From: Flagellimonas pelagia
GTDB taxonomy: Bacteria; Bacteroidota; Bacteroidia; Flavobacteriales; Flavobacteriaceae
Direction: 5' to 3'
Assembly (NCBI RefSeq): GCF_003584135.1
Contig: NZ_QXFI01000025.1
Location: 124,001-188,000, forward strand
DNA length: 64,000 bases
Each line of letters opens with the position of its first letter. Positions within the stretch are counted from its first letter, which is position 1. The notes beneath the pieces are model-generated. The model was given only the letters and a program-made list of their open reading frames with translations, was not told the origin of the DNA and ran no database searches. The position numbers and the translations under genes were made by a program. Shown here piece after piece: positions 26,755-35,418 of the stretch.

Positions 26755-26908
26755 GTTTTGGGAAGAAATTGGGGAATTGCACTTATCGGATAGGGCTATG
26801 TGCCTGTGCAGGAATAGGTAGACACGAACCTATCTCCATTATGAACTTTGCCAGCAAAAACCGAGAGCTTGAAAACCGCATGGCGTATGAACCCGTTTTG
26901 GCAAATGT

Positions 26909-27850
26909 TTATTTTATTTTCTCTCTATATTTTTCGAATATTTTTGTGCTTACCCAATAAATTTCTGATGGTTTGCTTGTATTTATTGATTCACGTCTAG
27001 TAAATAGAAAGTATTTTCCATCTGGAGTCAAAGCAGGAGCCATTTCAATTCCTGTTGTATTTATTTGATCTCCCATATTGATTGGATTTGTCCATTTGCC
27101 TGACTCATTAAAGGATATATATAAATCGCAGTGAATTACATCTTCATCCTTATCCTTTATACCAAATCCTCCCGGTCGATTCGAATGAAAAATAAGAAAA
27201 CTCTCATCTGGTGCGATCAAGGGGTCGCTTTCATGATATTCAGTATTAATGATTTCCGGAAGTTTTTCAAGTTCTTGCGTTTGGCCATTTACAATTTTGG
27301 CTTTATAAATATCTCCATTCCACGCACTCGTGCCTTTTTCTCGTTCCGAGCAAAAATAGATTGTATTATTATTTGAGCAAGTGATATTCCATTCACTTGC
27401 ATTACTATTTATTAGTGAATCCATTTGTTCTGGCTTACTCCAGCTTTTGCCAGATTTTTTCATATAATAGATATCCGAATGCCACTTGTTTTCGTTAGGA
27501 GGTAATACTGCTGTAAAAAATAAAATCTGCCCATCTTTTGAAAAACATGGTTCTCCTTCAAAATCACTTCCAATAAGACTAAGTGTATTTTTCAATTTAA
27601 GGTTATCACTGCTTACTTTTATAAGTTGTGTTGGAAACCATGTATCAGTAGTAATTGTATAGTATAAATCAGAACCGTCCTTTGAAAATTCACAATACCC
27701 AACATGTTCATTATTTGGGCTTAAAACACTCTTAGCAAATATTTTAGGTGTTATTCCCGGGACGTTTGAATCAAACTTTAAATATTGCTGTTCTTGTGAA
27801 CAGGATAAAAATATAAAAGTTGTAATAAAAAAAAGTCCCAATCTCTTCAT
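26909..27850 (-). CDS. PD40-repeat lipoprotein (TolB-like beta-propeller), AT-rich
   Basis: A 313-residue lipoprotein started at the ATG at 27850 (MKRLGLFF); the open frame begins 14 codons earlier. The lipobox is LSC. The body is a run of WD40-like/PD40 blades, each with a pattern such as CEFSKDGSDLYYT, PCFSKDGQILFFT, PDESFLIFHSNRPGG and LTPDGKYFLFTRR. In relatives these propellers sense or bind envelope partners. The gene is clearly more AT-rich than its neighbours, faces the other way from arsS and the TetR gene, and its ends are marked by short similar sequences. It is probably a late insertion. Function unknown. Confidence 0.78.
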   Translation of the reverse strand: MKRLGLFFITTFIFLSCSQEQQYLKFDSNVPGITPKIFAKSVLSPNNEHVGYCEFSKDGSDLYYTITTDTWFPTQLIKVSSDNLKLKNTLSLIGSDFEGEPCFSKDGQILFFTAVLPPNENKWHSDIYYMKKSGKSWSKPEQMDSLINSNASEWNITCSNNNTIYFCSEREKGTSAWNGDIYKAKIVNGQTQELEKLPEIINTEYHESDPLIAPDESFLIFHSNRPGGFGIKDKDEDVIHCDLYISFNESGKWTNPINMGDQINTTGIEMAPALTPDGKYFLFTRRESINTSKPSEIYWVSTKIFEKYREKIK

Positions 27851-28148
27851 TCTATCAATTTTATATGTTCGTACAGGTACATATCGCACCAAATGTTTGC
27901 CAACGTTTATAGCTATGGTTCCGTTTCAATGAACTATATCGACTGATAAGTGAAGTTAGGGCTTTTTTACTTTAAATGTTTCCACATTTTGAATGCCTTT
28001 CAACGTGTCCAACAGTTCATTTAACCGACCTGCAAGTCGGTTCAGATTTTTGGGTTTTGGGTATTTGGCCGATTTTTTGACATTTTGCCGATTTTTATCA
28101 TCGTTACGTCCTTAATTCTTTTGGAATGTTTATTTCCTTTAAATCTTT
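27851..28148. other. 298-bp region upstream of the TetR gene
   Basis: It has no credible gene. It contains the operator-like palindrome at 28023-28042 and, near its left end, CAAATGTTTGCCAACG (27891-27906). Part of that sequence recurs at 26900-26910 on the other side of the lipoprotein gene. No exact TAnnTTTG was found on the plus strand, so the TetR promoter is not identified. Confidence 0.6.
28023..28042. promoter_or_regulatory. TetR-type operator upstream of the TetR gene
   Basis: AACCGAC-N6-GTCGGTT, 7-bp inverted half-sites around CTGCAA, centred 116 bp before the TetR start. It matches the site at 24982-24999 in half-site sequence and spacing. Autoregulation by the adjacent TetR protein is the simplest reading. 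Confidence 0.65.
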
Positions 28149-28802
28149 ATGAATGGATTTATCGCTCCGCAAAACCCAAATCTAATGGAAACCACTCTTA
28201 AAAGCAGGGAAACCATGCACCGTTTGTGTGGCAAGGGCCTCGAAATCTTCAACGAAAAGGGCTATTACAACACCAGCTTGGACGATATTCTAAACCAACT
28301 ATCACTTTCCAAAGGCGCCTTTTACCATCATTTTAAATCGAAGGAAGATTACTTTATCAGCATTGTACAGAACCTTATCGTACAAAAGGTATATGCCTTG
28401 TTGATCGAACCCCTGAACACCGAGGAAAATCCGTTGCCCATTATTGTGGAGAGCCTGGAGAACGCTTTGGAGCCCGGCAAGAAGAATGAGATGGCCTACG
28501 GTTTTATGCTGAACGACTTTTTAACGGAGTTCAACAAGCGCAACGAGGAAATCAGTGGGTATTTAAAGGACATTTTGAATGTTTGGGAGGTAAACTTGGT
28601 TTCCGTGCTTAAAAAGGGCAAATTGGATGGGTATATTGCCCGCCATGTGGATTGTGAGGGCGTGGCCACTTACATTATTGCTTCTTATTTGGGGATGCGT
28701 TCATTGATGACGGACAGTAGCAACCGCCAGTTGAAATACCAATACGCGCAACAGTTGAAGCACTACTTTAAGTCCTTGGAACCACAGCCCGTGATGGCCT
28801 AA
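28149..28802 (+). CDS. TetR/AcrR family transcriptional regulator
   Basis: A 217-residue dimeric repressor-type protein. The N-terminal TetR helix-turn-helix spans about residues 38-66 (YYNTSLDDILNQLSLSKGAFYHHF), followed by a helical ligand and dimer domain (70-217). Met13 (METTLKSRE) is a good alternative start, nearer the usual distance before helix 1. A palindrome upstream and a matching one before the arsenosugar genes suggest it controls both itself and that locus. The inducer is unknown. The stop shares CTAA with the convergent GT9 gene. Confidence 0.9.
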   Translation: MNGFIAPQNPNLMETTLKSRETMHRLCGKGLEIFNEKGYYNTSLDDILNQLSLSKGAFYHHFKSKEDYFISIVQNLIVQKVYALLIEPLNTEENPLPIIVESLENALEPGKKNEMAYGFMLNDFLTEFNKRNEEISGYLKDILNVWEVNLVSVLKKGKLDGYIARHVDCEGVATYIIASYLGMRSLMTDSSNRQLKYQYAQQLKHYFKSLEPQPVMA

Positions 28803-29848
28803 GCCTCCAAAATTTTCAAAAGTCGGTCCACCACCTGCTGGGGATCGATGGTCTCCATAACATTTTCGTACCCTTTGGGTACTTTGTTCCCATATACCGA
28901 AGTAGGAATCAAAGGATACTGTTCCCGATCGGCCAGCAATGCATTCTCCATAGGTTGATGAAAGGGGTAAAACCCGGCATACGGATGCGTAACGCCCCAA
29001 AGCGTGACCACAGGAATGCCATAATTGGCCGCCAAATGGGCATTGCCACTGTCCATGCATAGCATTACATCCAAATTGGAAATCAATTGCAATTCTTCGG
29101 ATAAAGTCAGTTTTCCGGCCATGCATTGGGTGTTGGCATACTCGGCTGATAACCTTTCGAGCCGTTCTACTTCCTGCTCTCCACCTCCGAACAACAATAT
29201 TTTATACTTATCGGTATTGGAAAGGATCTTGATAACCTTTTCCATCAAAAACAACGGGTACATCTTCCCTGAGTGGGCCGCAAAAGGGGCAATCCCTACC
29301 CATTTTTTGGTATCCTGATGGACCAAATCGAGAATTTTTTCAGAAAGTGGTATACGTGCCAAAGGTTTGGCAAGGGACAATTCTATCGGGAATCCCAATT
29401 GTGCAAAAACATCGGCATAGCGTTCCACGGTTGTTTTCAATGGCCTGAACTCTTTGCTTTTGGATCGGGTCAATGCTTTCTTTTCGCTTCTACCTTTATC
29501 GAGTTGGACAAAGGGAACCCCGCTGGTGGCAAAATACTTTTTCAAAATTCTGCTGCGAAGCACATTGTGCAAATCGGCAACGGCAGTAAAATGATATGGT
29601 TTTAATTCCTGATAAAGTCGCCACAGTCCCATCAGGCCTTTGTGTCGCTTTTTCACGTCTGCCTCCAACACGTTTACCCGCTCCATGTCTTCAAAAATGG
29701 GCAGGAAGGGTCGTTTGGTCAATACCGTTACGTGAAGATCTGGGTATTTTTCTAACAACGTACTGATTACGGGAACCGTCATCGCCACATCGCCCATGGC
29801 CGACAAGCGGATGACCAACAAATGGGGGTTGCTACCCTTTTTGTCCAC
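28799..29848 (-). CDS. Glycosyltransferase family 9 protein
   Basis: A 349-residue GT-B transferase of the heptosyltransferase/ADP-heptose family (GT9). It opens with LLVIRLSAMGDVAMTVPV, the N-terminal domain signature, and carries GIAPFAAHSGKMYPL and the C-terminal nucleotide-sugar block CMDSGNAHLAANYGIPVVTLWG. It probably adds a heptose or similar sugar to a lipopolysaccharide core or glycolipid. It overlaps DUF4254 by 17 bp. Confidence 0.9.
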   Translation of the reverse strand: MDKKGSNPHLLVIRLSAMGDVAMTVPVISTLLEKYPDLHVTVLTKRPFLPIFEDMERVNVLEADVKKRHKGLMGLWRLYQELKPYHFTAVADLHNVLRSRILKKYFATSGVPFVQLDKGRSEKKALTRSKSKEFRPLKTTVERYADVFAQLGFPIELSLAKPLARIPLSEKILDLVHQDTKKWVGIAPFAAHSGKMYPLFLMEKVIKILSNTDKYKILLFGGGEQEVERLERLSAEYANTQCMAGKLTLSEELQLISNLDVMLCMDSGNAHLAANYGIPVVTLWGVTHPYAGFYPFHQPMENALLADREQYPLIPTSVYGNKVPKGYENVMETIDPQQVVDRLLKILEA

Positions 29849-30437
29849 GGAGTATTGGGTTTAGTTCCTCATCGTTGTACATTTTCATCTGTTTGTAGAC
29901 TTTCATGTACTTATTGCCCGCCTCTATATCGGCCAATAATTGGTCTATGGCAGTGGATAGGTCCTTTTTCTGTTCCAACAACACGGCCAATTTATCGCTG
30001 CATTTTTGAATGTGCTCCGCGGAAGCATCGGTACGGTTCACCTCTTCCTGCATGTGATAAATCTTCAAGGCCAAAATAGAGAGTCGGTCAATGGCCCACG
30101 CCGGACTTTCGGTATTGATGGTGGCATTCTCCTTTACTTGTACCGATTGGTATTTCTGAAGGAAATAGCTGTCAATATATTCCACCAAATCCGTTCGGTC
30201 TTGGTTGCTGGCGTCGATTTTACGTTTCAGGTCCAAGGCATCCACCGGGTCGATGGCCGGATCACGGATGATATCCTCGTAATGCCATTGCACGGTATCT
30301 ATCCAGTTCTTTCGGTACAAAAGATGTTCGATCTTATCCTTTGGATATGGGTTTGAGAATGCTTGGTACACATCGTCCTTAATGTGATAGGTATCGATAC
30401 TTTCCTGGAATATGCCAAAAGCAAAGTTGCTGAACAT
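29832..30437 (-). CDS. DUF4254 family protein
   Basis: A 201-residue, mostly alpha-helical protein without signal or membrane segments. It has many conserved polar residues (WHYEDIIRDP, KRKIDASNQDRTD, SPAWAIDRLSILALKIYHM), fitting DUF4254. Members sit next to GT9 transferases in Bacteroidota and may help lipopolysaccharide-type glycan synthesis, but the function is unknown. It overlaps the GT9 gene by 17 bp, so the two are coupled. Confidence 0.85.
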   Translation of the reverse strand: MFSNFAFGIFQESIDTYHIKDDVYQAFSNPYPKDKIEHLLYRKNWIDTVQWHYEDIIRDPAIDPVDALDLKRKIDASNQDRTDLVEYIDSYFLQKYQSVQVKENATINTESPAWAIDRLSILALKIYHMQEEVNRTDASAEHIQKCSDKLAVLLEQKKDLSTAIDQLLADIEAGNKYMKVYKQMKMYNDEELNPILRGQKG

Positions 30438-30473
30438 GGTTTTGAAATTTCGTCAAAGATATTGCTTTATGCC

Positions 30474-31406
30474 TTAACGATTAAGCTCCAGGGCAAAAAG
30501 CAGGAACGAGAGCAGCAGGCAAAGAATCAAAACAATTTCCTGAAGTTTTTTTCTTTTGATGGCCTCAAAGTAATTGGCAAGGAAAACCGAAGCGGGAAAA
30601 AAGGTAATCAATACTGGAGATTCGTCCTCGGGGGTGAACAGGGTAATCAAAATACCAAACACCAAGGCCAAAAAAAGGATTCTCAAATGCAATAGCTTTC
30701 CCCCACCCACGCTTCGCATCCGCAGAAAGACCAGAATGGCAATAACCACGGCCAAAATAAAATATACGAGTGCCTTTACGTTCAATACCTGCAGAAAGGA
30801 GTAGGCCTCCAAAAAACTCAATGTGAATTGATAGTGTCGTTCAAAAAAATCAAGCGAACCCAACACTTTAAGGGTGGTAAAGGTCAAAATGAATATAGTG
30901 GCCACACCCAATAAGGGAACCAACCAGTTTTTGAAGGTCTTGCGATCGTACATATTGATTACCACAAAAATGAGCACCAAGAACACCAAGGCCCAATCAT
31001 AGAACAAGCTGGCCAGTGCAATTAAAAGGGAGGCATCAAAAATCTTGTGTTTTACATTTTTGACCGACTTTATGGAAAGCAGTCGCCATAAGGCAAGCAA
31101 AAGAAACAAATTGGTAAAAATGGCATTTTTATGTTCAAACTCCTCGGAAAAGGCAATCGCCAAGAGCACAAAAAAAAGTATGGCGTAGGAGTTAAAATCC
31201 GTCAACTTCTCCGTTCTAACAATCTGGTTGATGATAAAAATGACCAAGAGAAGCACTCCAAAGGCGAGCAGTTCCCACGGAAATTCTTCGAAGAAACTTT
31301 TCTCCCCGGCAACAAAAAATATCCTGCCGAAATAAAAAAGGAGCAATAAAATAGCAAGGACGAAATGGACAATGGGTTTTGTTTTTCCGAAAAAGCTTGA
31401 AATCAT
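30474..31406 (-). CDS. DUF6427 family membrane protein
   Basis: A 310-residue protein with 9-10 hydrophobic helices spread along its length and a short basic N-terminus (MISSFFGKTKP). This is a flavobacterial DUF6427 protein, usually beside DUF6341 and purD, as here. It has no catalytic motif. It diverges from DUF6341 with only 39 bp between starts, so the two promoters overlap. It may be part of the envelope glycan set with DUF4254 and GT9, but this is inferred only from order. Confidence 0.8.
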   Translation of the reverse strand: MISSFFGKTKPIVHFVLAILLLLFYFGRIFFVAGEKSFFEEFPWELLAFGVLLLVIFIINQIVRTEKLTDFNSYAILFFVLLAIAFSEEFEHKNAIFTNLFLLLALWRLLSIKSVKNVKHKIFDASLLIALASLFYDWALVFLVLIFVVINMYDRKTFKNWLVPLLGVATIFILTFTTLKVLGSLDFFERHYQFTLSFLEAYSFLQVLNVKALVYFILAVVIAILVFLRMRSVGGGKLLHLRILFLALVFGILITLFTPEDESPVLITFFPASVFLANYFEAIKRKKLQEIVLILCLLLSFLLFALELNR

Positions 31407-31426
31407 CCTTTCTTTTGCTACTTTTG
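31397..31426 (+). promoter_or_regulatory. Promoter of the DUF6341 gene
   Basis: TTG (31397-31399), 19 bases, then TACTTTTG (31419-31426): an essentially complete Bacteroidota promoter of the TTG/TAnnTTTG type with normal spacing, 19 bases before the ATG. It overlaps the start of the divergent DUF6427 gene. Confidence 0.65.
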
Positions 31427-31445
31427 TAAAGTAAATATAGCCAAG

Positions 31446-31667
31446 ATGAGCAAGTTTTTTTACGGTATAGAAGACTTATTTGTAAACTACCTTTTTGCCC
31501 CCTACGATTTTTTTCGCTTTTTGCATAGCTGGTGGGCATCCAACACCATGAACTGGATCTTTTTTGTGATCGGACTGATTGCCGCAGCCTATTGGATGAA
31601 GCAATTGAAGATCTTTAATGACAATGGTGAAGAGGACAAGAGCATCAGCTCACACTCTTACCTATAG
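31446..31667 (+). CDS. DUF6341 family small membrane protein
   Basis: A 73-residue protein with one main membrane helix (about 36-53, NWIFFVIGLIAAAYWM), an amphipathic N-terminus and a charged C-tail rich in D, E and S (KQLKIFNDNGEEDK). It matches the small DUF6341 proteins found between DUF6427 and purD in flavobacteria. Function unknown. The TAG overlaps the convergent purD stop in CTATAG. Confidence 0.82.
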   Translation: MSKFFYGIEDLFVNYLFAPYDFFRFLHSWWASNTMNWIFFVIGLIAAAYWMKQLKIFNDNGEEDKSISSHSYL

Positions 31668-32933
31668 ATCGAACCCTAGATCTTTTCTGTAATACATGCC
31701 ATCAAAATGGAGTTTTTCCATGCTTTGATAGGACTTTTGTAGTGCCTCTTTAAAATCTTTTCCGAAGGAAGTGATCGCTATGACGCGCCCGCCATTGGTC
31801 ACCACCTTACCATCTTGCAGCTTGGTGCCGGCATGGAATACGATTGAATCCTCAATGGTATCCGCACCTATAATTTCCTTCTCTTTTTCATAGGCTTCGG
31901 GATATCCCCCTGACACGGCCATAACTGTTGTAGCTGCTCTTTCGTCAATTTGAAGATCGATTTGATCCAAAGTGCCATTGGCCATCGCCACAAGTACCTC
32001 AACCAAATCACTTTTTAGCCTAGGGATGACCACCTCGGTCTCTGGATCTCCCATGCGTACATTGTACTCAATTACCTTAGGTTCGCCATCTACTTTGATC
32101 AAGCCTATGAAGACAAACCCGACGTAGGGCAGGTTATCCTTTTTAAGGCCCTCTACCGTCGGTTTAACGATTCTGGACTCCACCATATCCATAAAGTCGG
32201 AATCTGCAAAAGGAACGGGGGAAATGGCCCCCATACCGCCTGTATTGAGTCCGGTATCCCCTTCGCCGATACGTTTGTAGTCTTTTGCGGTGGGAAGGAT
32301 CTTGTAGTTGGAGCCATCGGTGAGCACAAAACAGCTCAATTCGATTCCGTCCAGGAACTCCTCAATCACTACTGTGGCACTGGCAGAACCAAACTTGGAA
32401 TCCAACAACATGGATTTCAGTTCCGTCTTGGCTTCTTCCAAATCCTGAAGGATCAACACCCCCTTACCGGCGGCCAATCCATCGGCCTTGAGTACATAGG
32501 GCGGTTTTAGGGATTCCAAAAAGGCATATCCCTTCTCCAAAGATTCACCGGTAAAACTTTCATAGGCAGCAGTAGGGATGTTGTGCCTCATCATGAACTC
32601 TTTGGCAAATTCCTTGCTGCCCTCCAAGGCGGCAGCGGCTTTTTGTGGGCCAATAACCGGAATGGGTTTCAATTCAGCATCGTTCAAGAAAAAATCATGT
32701 ACCCCGTTCACCAAAGGGTCTTCAGGGCCTACCACCACCAAATCAATGCTCTCCCTTAACACAACCTCTTTTATCGCATCAAAATCATTTACACCGACCG
32801 GTATATTCGTGGCAATGGCAGCAGTGCCAGCATTGCCAGGGGCTACGAACAATTTTGAGGTTTTTGGACTTTGTGAGATTTTAAGGGCGATGGCATGTTC
32901 ACGTCCGCCAGAACCCAGTACCAAGATGTTCAT
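31662..32933 (-). CDS. purD: Phosphoribosylamine--glycine ligase
   Basis: GAR synthetase, the second step of purine synthesis: 5-phosphoribosylamine + glycine + ATP to GAR. It has 423 residues, an ATP-grasp enzyme with the N-terminal MNILVLGSGGREHAIA, the central ATP-binding KADGLAAGKGV loop, and the family signature YNVRMGDPETEV near 290. It has its own promoter at 32949-32956. Confidence 0.97.
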   Translation of the reverse strand: MNILVLGSGGREHAIALKISQSPKTSKLFVAPGNAGTAAIATNIPVGVNDFDAIKEVVLRESIDLVVVGPEDPLVNGVHDFFLNDAELKPIPVIGPQKAAAALEGSKEFAKEFMMRHNIPTAAYESFTGESLEKGYAFLESLKPPYVLKADGLAAGKGVLILQDLEEAKTELKSMLLDSKFGSASATVVIEEFLDGIELSCFVLTDGSNYKILPTAKDYKRIGEGDTGLNTGGMGAISPVPFADSDFMDMVESRIVKPTVEGLKKDNLPYVGFVFIGLIKVDGEPKVIEYNVRMGDPETEVVIPRLKSDLVEVLVAMANGTLDQIDLQIDERAATTVMAVSGGYPEAYEKEKEIIGADTIEDSIVFHAGTKLQDGKVVTNGGRVIAITSFGKDFKEALQKSYQSMEKLHFDGMYYRKDLGFDL

Positions 32934-32948
32934 GATTCAAAGTTTTGG

Positions 32949-32956
32949 CAAAAGTA
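32949..32956 (-). promoter_or_regulatory. -7 promoter element of purD
   Basis: On the minus strand TACTTTTG matches TAnnTTTG exactly, 15 bases before the purD ATG. No TTG is at the usual -33 distance. The upstream sequence is AT-rich. Confidence 0.5.
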
Positions 32957-33079
32957 ACTCAATTCGTAGTTAATCTAGGATTAAAATAGCTTTTTAGAGT
33001 TAATCCATCTGGACATGTATGGCGCGAATGGCACGAACTTTCATCAATCCAATATTGGAGTTCTTAGAAAGTAATGTAC

Positions 33080-34051
33080 TTAGGATTGAAAGTCTCTGTG
33101 TGCTTGGTATAACTCGTCGTGGGAAAGGGATTTAAAGTATTCGTATACTTTTTTAAGCCCTTCGGAGCGATGTACTTTGGGTTCCCAACCCAAAATCTCC
33201 TTGGCGCGGGTAATGTCGGGCTGCCGTTGTAAAGGGTCGTCCTTTGGTAAGGGTTTGAAGATTATTTTTTGATTGGTTCCTGTCAGTTTTATGATTTCTT
33301 CGGCGAACTCAAGAATGGTGGTTTCATCAGGATTTCCAATGTTGATGGGTTCAACATAATCGCTCATCAGCAAACGGTAGATGCCCTCCACTTGATCATC
33401 GATATAGGTAAAGGAGCGGGTTTGGGAACCATCGCCAAAAACCGTGAGGTCCTCACCTCGAAGCGCTTGTCCAATAAAAGCGGGAACCACTCTACCATCG
33501 TTCAATCGCATGCGGGACCCGTAGGTATTAAAGATGCGCACAATACGGGTATCCAACCCATGGTGTCTATGATAGGCCATGGTAATGGACTCCATAAAGC
33601 GTTTGGCTTCATCATACACTCCTCTTGGGCCAATAGGGCTTACATTTCCGTAATAGTCCTCGTTTTGGGGATGTACCAGTGGGTCTCCGTACACTTCCGA
33701 GGTTGAAGCTACCAAAATCCTCGCTTTGTGATCCCTTGCCAATCCCAATAGGTTGAGTGTTCCCAGTGAACCCACTTTAAGAGTTTCAATCGGAATCTTT
33801 AAATAGTCGATAGGGCTTGCAGGGGAAGCGAAATGAAGGATATGATCCATTCGACCTGGGACATGCACAAACTTGGTTACATCATGATGAAAAAACTCAA
33901 AACGTTCCAAGTGGAACAAATGTTCAATGTTTTTTAAATCGCCCGTGATAAGATTATCCATACCAATCACATGATGGCCTTCGGCAATAAATCGATCACA
34001 TAGATGTGATCCCAAAAAGCCGGCTGCGCCGGTGATGAGTGTTTTTTTCAT
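33080..34051 (-). CDS. UDP-glucuronate decarboxylase (UDP-xylose synthase)
   Basis: A 323-residue extended short-chain dehydrogenase that converts UDP-glucuronate to UDP-xylose. The NAD-binding GAAGFLG (8-14), the [14 protein letters not shown] segment (116-129) and the catalytic Tyr146-x3-Lys150 (YDEAK) match UDP-xylose synthases closely. It is the last gene of the polysaccharide locus, 6 bp after the sugar transferase. No UDP-glucose dehydrogenase is in the window, so its substrate is made elsewhere. Confidence 0.9.
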   Translation of the reverse strand: MKKTLITGAAGFLGSHLCDRFIAEGHHVIGMDNLITGDLKNIEHLFHLERFEFFHHDVTKFVHVPGRMDHILHFASPASPIDYLKIPIETLKVGSLGTLNLLGLARDHKARILVASTSEVYGDPLVHPQNEDYYGNVSPIGPRGVYDEAKRFMESITMAYHRHHGLDTRIVRIFNTYGSRMRLNDGRVVPAFIGQALRGEDLTVFGDGSQTRSFTYIDDQVEGIYRLLMSDYVEPINIGNPDETTILEFAEEIIKLTGTNQKIIFKPLPKDDPLQRQPDITRAKEILGWEPKVHRSEGLKKVYEYFKSLSHDELYQAHRDFQS

Positions 34052-34057
34052 TTCTTC

Positions 34058-35410
34058 CTAGTAAGCTTTTGCCTCCCCTCTAAAGGCATTCAATATGGTT
34101 TGCAATATAATCTTTAAATCTAGGAACATGGACCAGTTTTCAATATAGAATATATCAAACTTTATACGGTTCTGGATGTCCGCATCATTTTCAATTTCTC
34201 CACGATACCCCCTTATTTGGGCCAATCCTGTGATTCCAGGCTTTACAAAATGCCGTACCATGTATTTGTCCACACTGGCCGCATATTCATTGGTATGTTT
34301 TACCATGTGAGGTCGGGGCCCTACAACAGACATGGTTCCAAACAATACATTATAAAACTGGGGAAGCTCATCAATACTAGTTCTTCTTAAAAATCTTCCT
34401 ATTCTAGTAATACGCATGTCGTTTTTTGTGGCTTGTATATGGTCGGCGCTTTTGTTGGGGGCCATAGAGCGGAACTTGTAACAATAGAATTCCCTATTGT
34501 CAATCCCGTTACGGGTTTGTCTAAAAAAAACGGGGCCCTTGGACTCCAAAGTTATCAATATTGCCAACAAAGGAGTTAGCCATGACAACAATCCTAAAAT
34601 TACAACTAGTGAAAAGACAATATCGAAGCTTCTTTTTAAAAAAGCATTGATGGGGCTATCCAAAGGTATATCCCGAAGTGAAAGTATTGGGATGTAGTCA
34701 TAATATTCGAACTTCAGTTTTTTGGAAAATATGTTTTTATTGTCCGGTATGAATTTTAGTGTTTTTAAGTTGTTATCGGCAAAACTGATAAACTTGGCCA
34801 ACTCTTCATTTTTAAGTTCTGAAACCGAACAATAGATTTCATCAATATTATTTTCGAGAATATAATCGAAACAATCCTGTATTTCAAATCCTATCGCCTT
34901 AGGCGAAAATTGTTTTAAAAAACTATATCCGAACTCTGTTCTTTCATTGAAGACTTTTCTTAGTTGGTCCGTTTTTTTGTTTTTCCCAATAATCACAACA
35001 TTTCTCAAATTTCCTTTAACCCTCTCGCGATATTCCATTAACAGGAAATAACTTAAAAGCTTCATCATGGAAATAACAAGCAGCACAATTACAAAATATT
35101 CACCAAGAGCCAGCCTACTGATTACAGGCTGCTTGAAAAAACCTATAAAAGCATAAAGGGTTAAAAACAAAAAAACAAACTGGACAAAAATCAACCTGAC
35201 AATGTAGGTTACCTTGGAAAACCTGTATATGGTATAAAATTCATTCTTTGCAGATATGACAATCCATGCAAGGGAAATGTATAAATGAATAAGCAGGGGG
35301 GTCTGAAAATTAATGGGTAGAATGTAAAGGAACATATTCAGCACAGCCAAATCCATTAGATATGATATTGGTGTGATAAGGTTTGAATATCTGTGCTGCT
35401 TAAATATCAT
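34058..35410 (-). CDS. Polyprenyl glycosylphosphotransferase (initiating sugar transferase, WbaP/WcaJ-like)
   Basis: A 450-residue membrane enzyme that starts a repeat unit by moving a sugar 1-phosphate to undecaprenyl phosphate. Four to five N-terminal helices and a Rossmann-like CoA-binding region (about 130-220) precede the PglC-like catalytic domain: KRSFDIVFSL, KFRSM, the acid block RTSIDELPQFYNVLFGTMS, VGPRPHM, and KPGITGLAQ. The sugar cannot be read. It follows the DUF1972 transferase by 8 bp. Confidence 0.92.
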   Translation of the reverse strand: MIFKQHRYSNLITPISYLMDLAVLNMFLYILPINFQTPLLIHLYISLAWIVISAKNEFYTIYRFSKVTYIVRLIFVQFVFLFLTLYAFIGFFKQPVISRLALGEYFVIVLLVISMMKLLSYFLLMEYRERVKGNLRNVVIIGKNKKTDQLRKVFNERTEFGYSFLKQFSPKAIGFEIQDCFDYILENNIDEIYCSVSELKNEELAKFISFADNNLKTLKFIPDNKNIFSKKLKFEYYDYIPILSLRDIPLDSPINAFLKRSFDIVFSLVVILGLLSWLTPLLAILITLESKGPVFFRQTRNGIDNREFYCYKFRSMAPNKSADHIQATKNDMRITRIGRFLRRTSIDELPQFYNVLFGTMSVVGPRPHMVKHTNEYAASVDKYMVRHFVKPGITGLAQIRGYRGEIENDADIQNRIKFDIFYIENWSMFLDLKIILQTILNAFRGEAKAY

Positions 35411-35418
35411 GGTTGGGT

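Noticed and set aside
26733..26960. Plus-strand open frame of 75 codons spanning the end of arsS and the following gap
   Set aside because: Begins inside arsS, overlaps the end of the lipoprotein gene on the other strand, and shows no family pattern.
33048..33059. Perfect 12-bp palindrome TCCAATATTGGA between the UDP-xylose synthase and purD genes
   Set aside because: Single AT-rich copy with no repeat elsewhere in the window and no clear relation to either gene's start.
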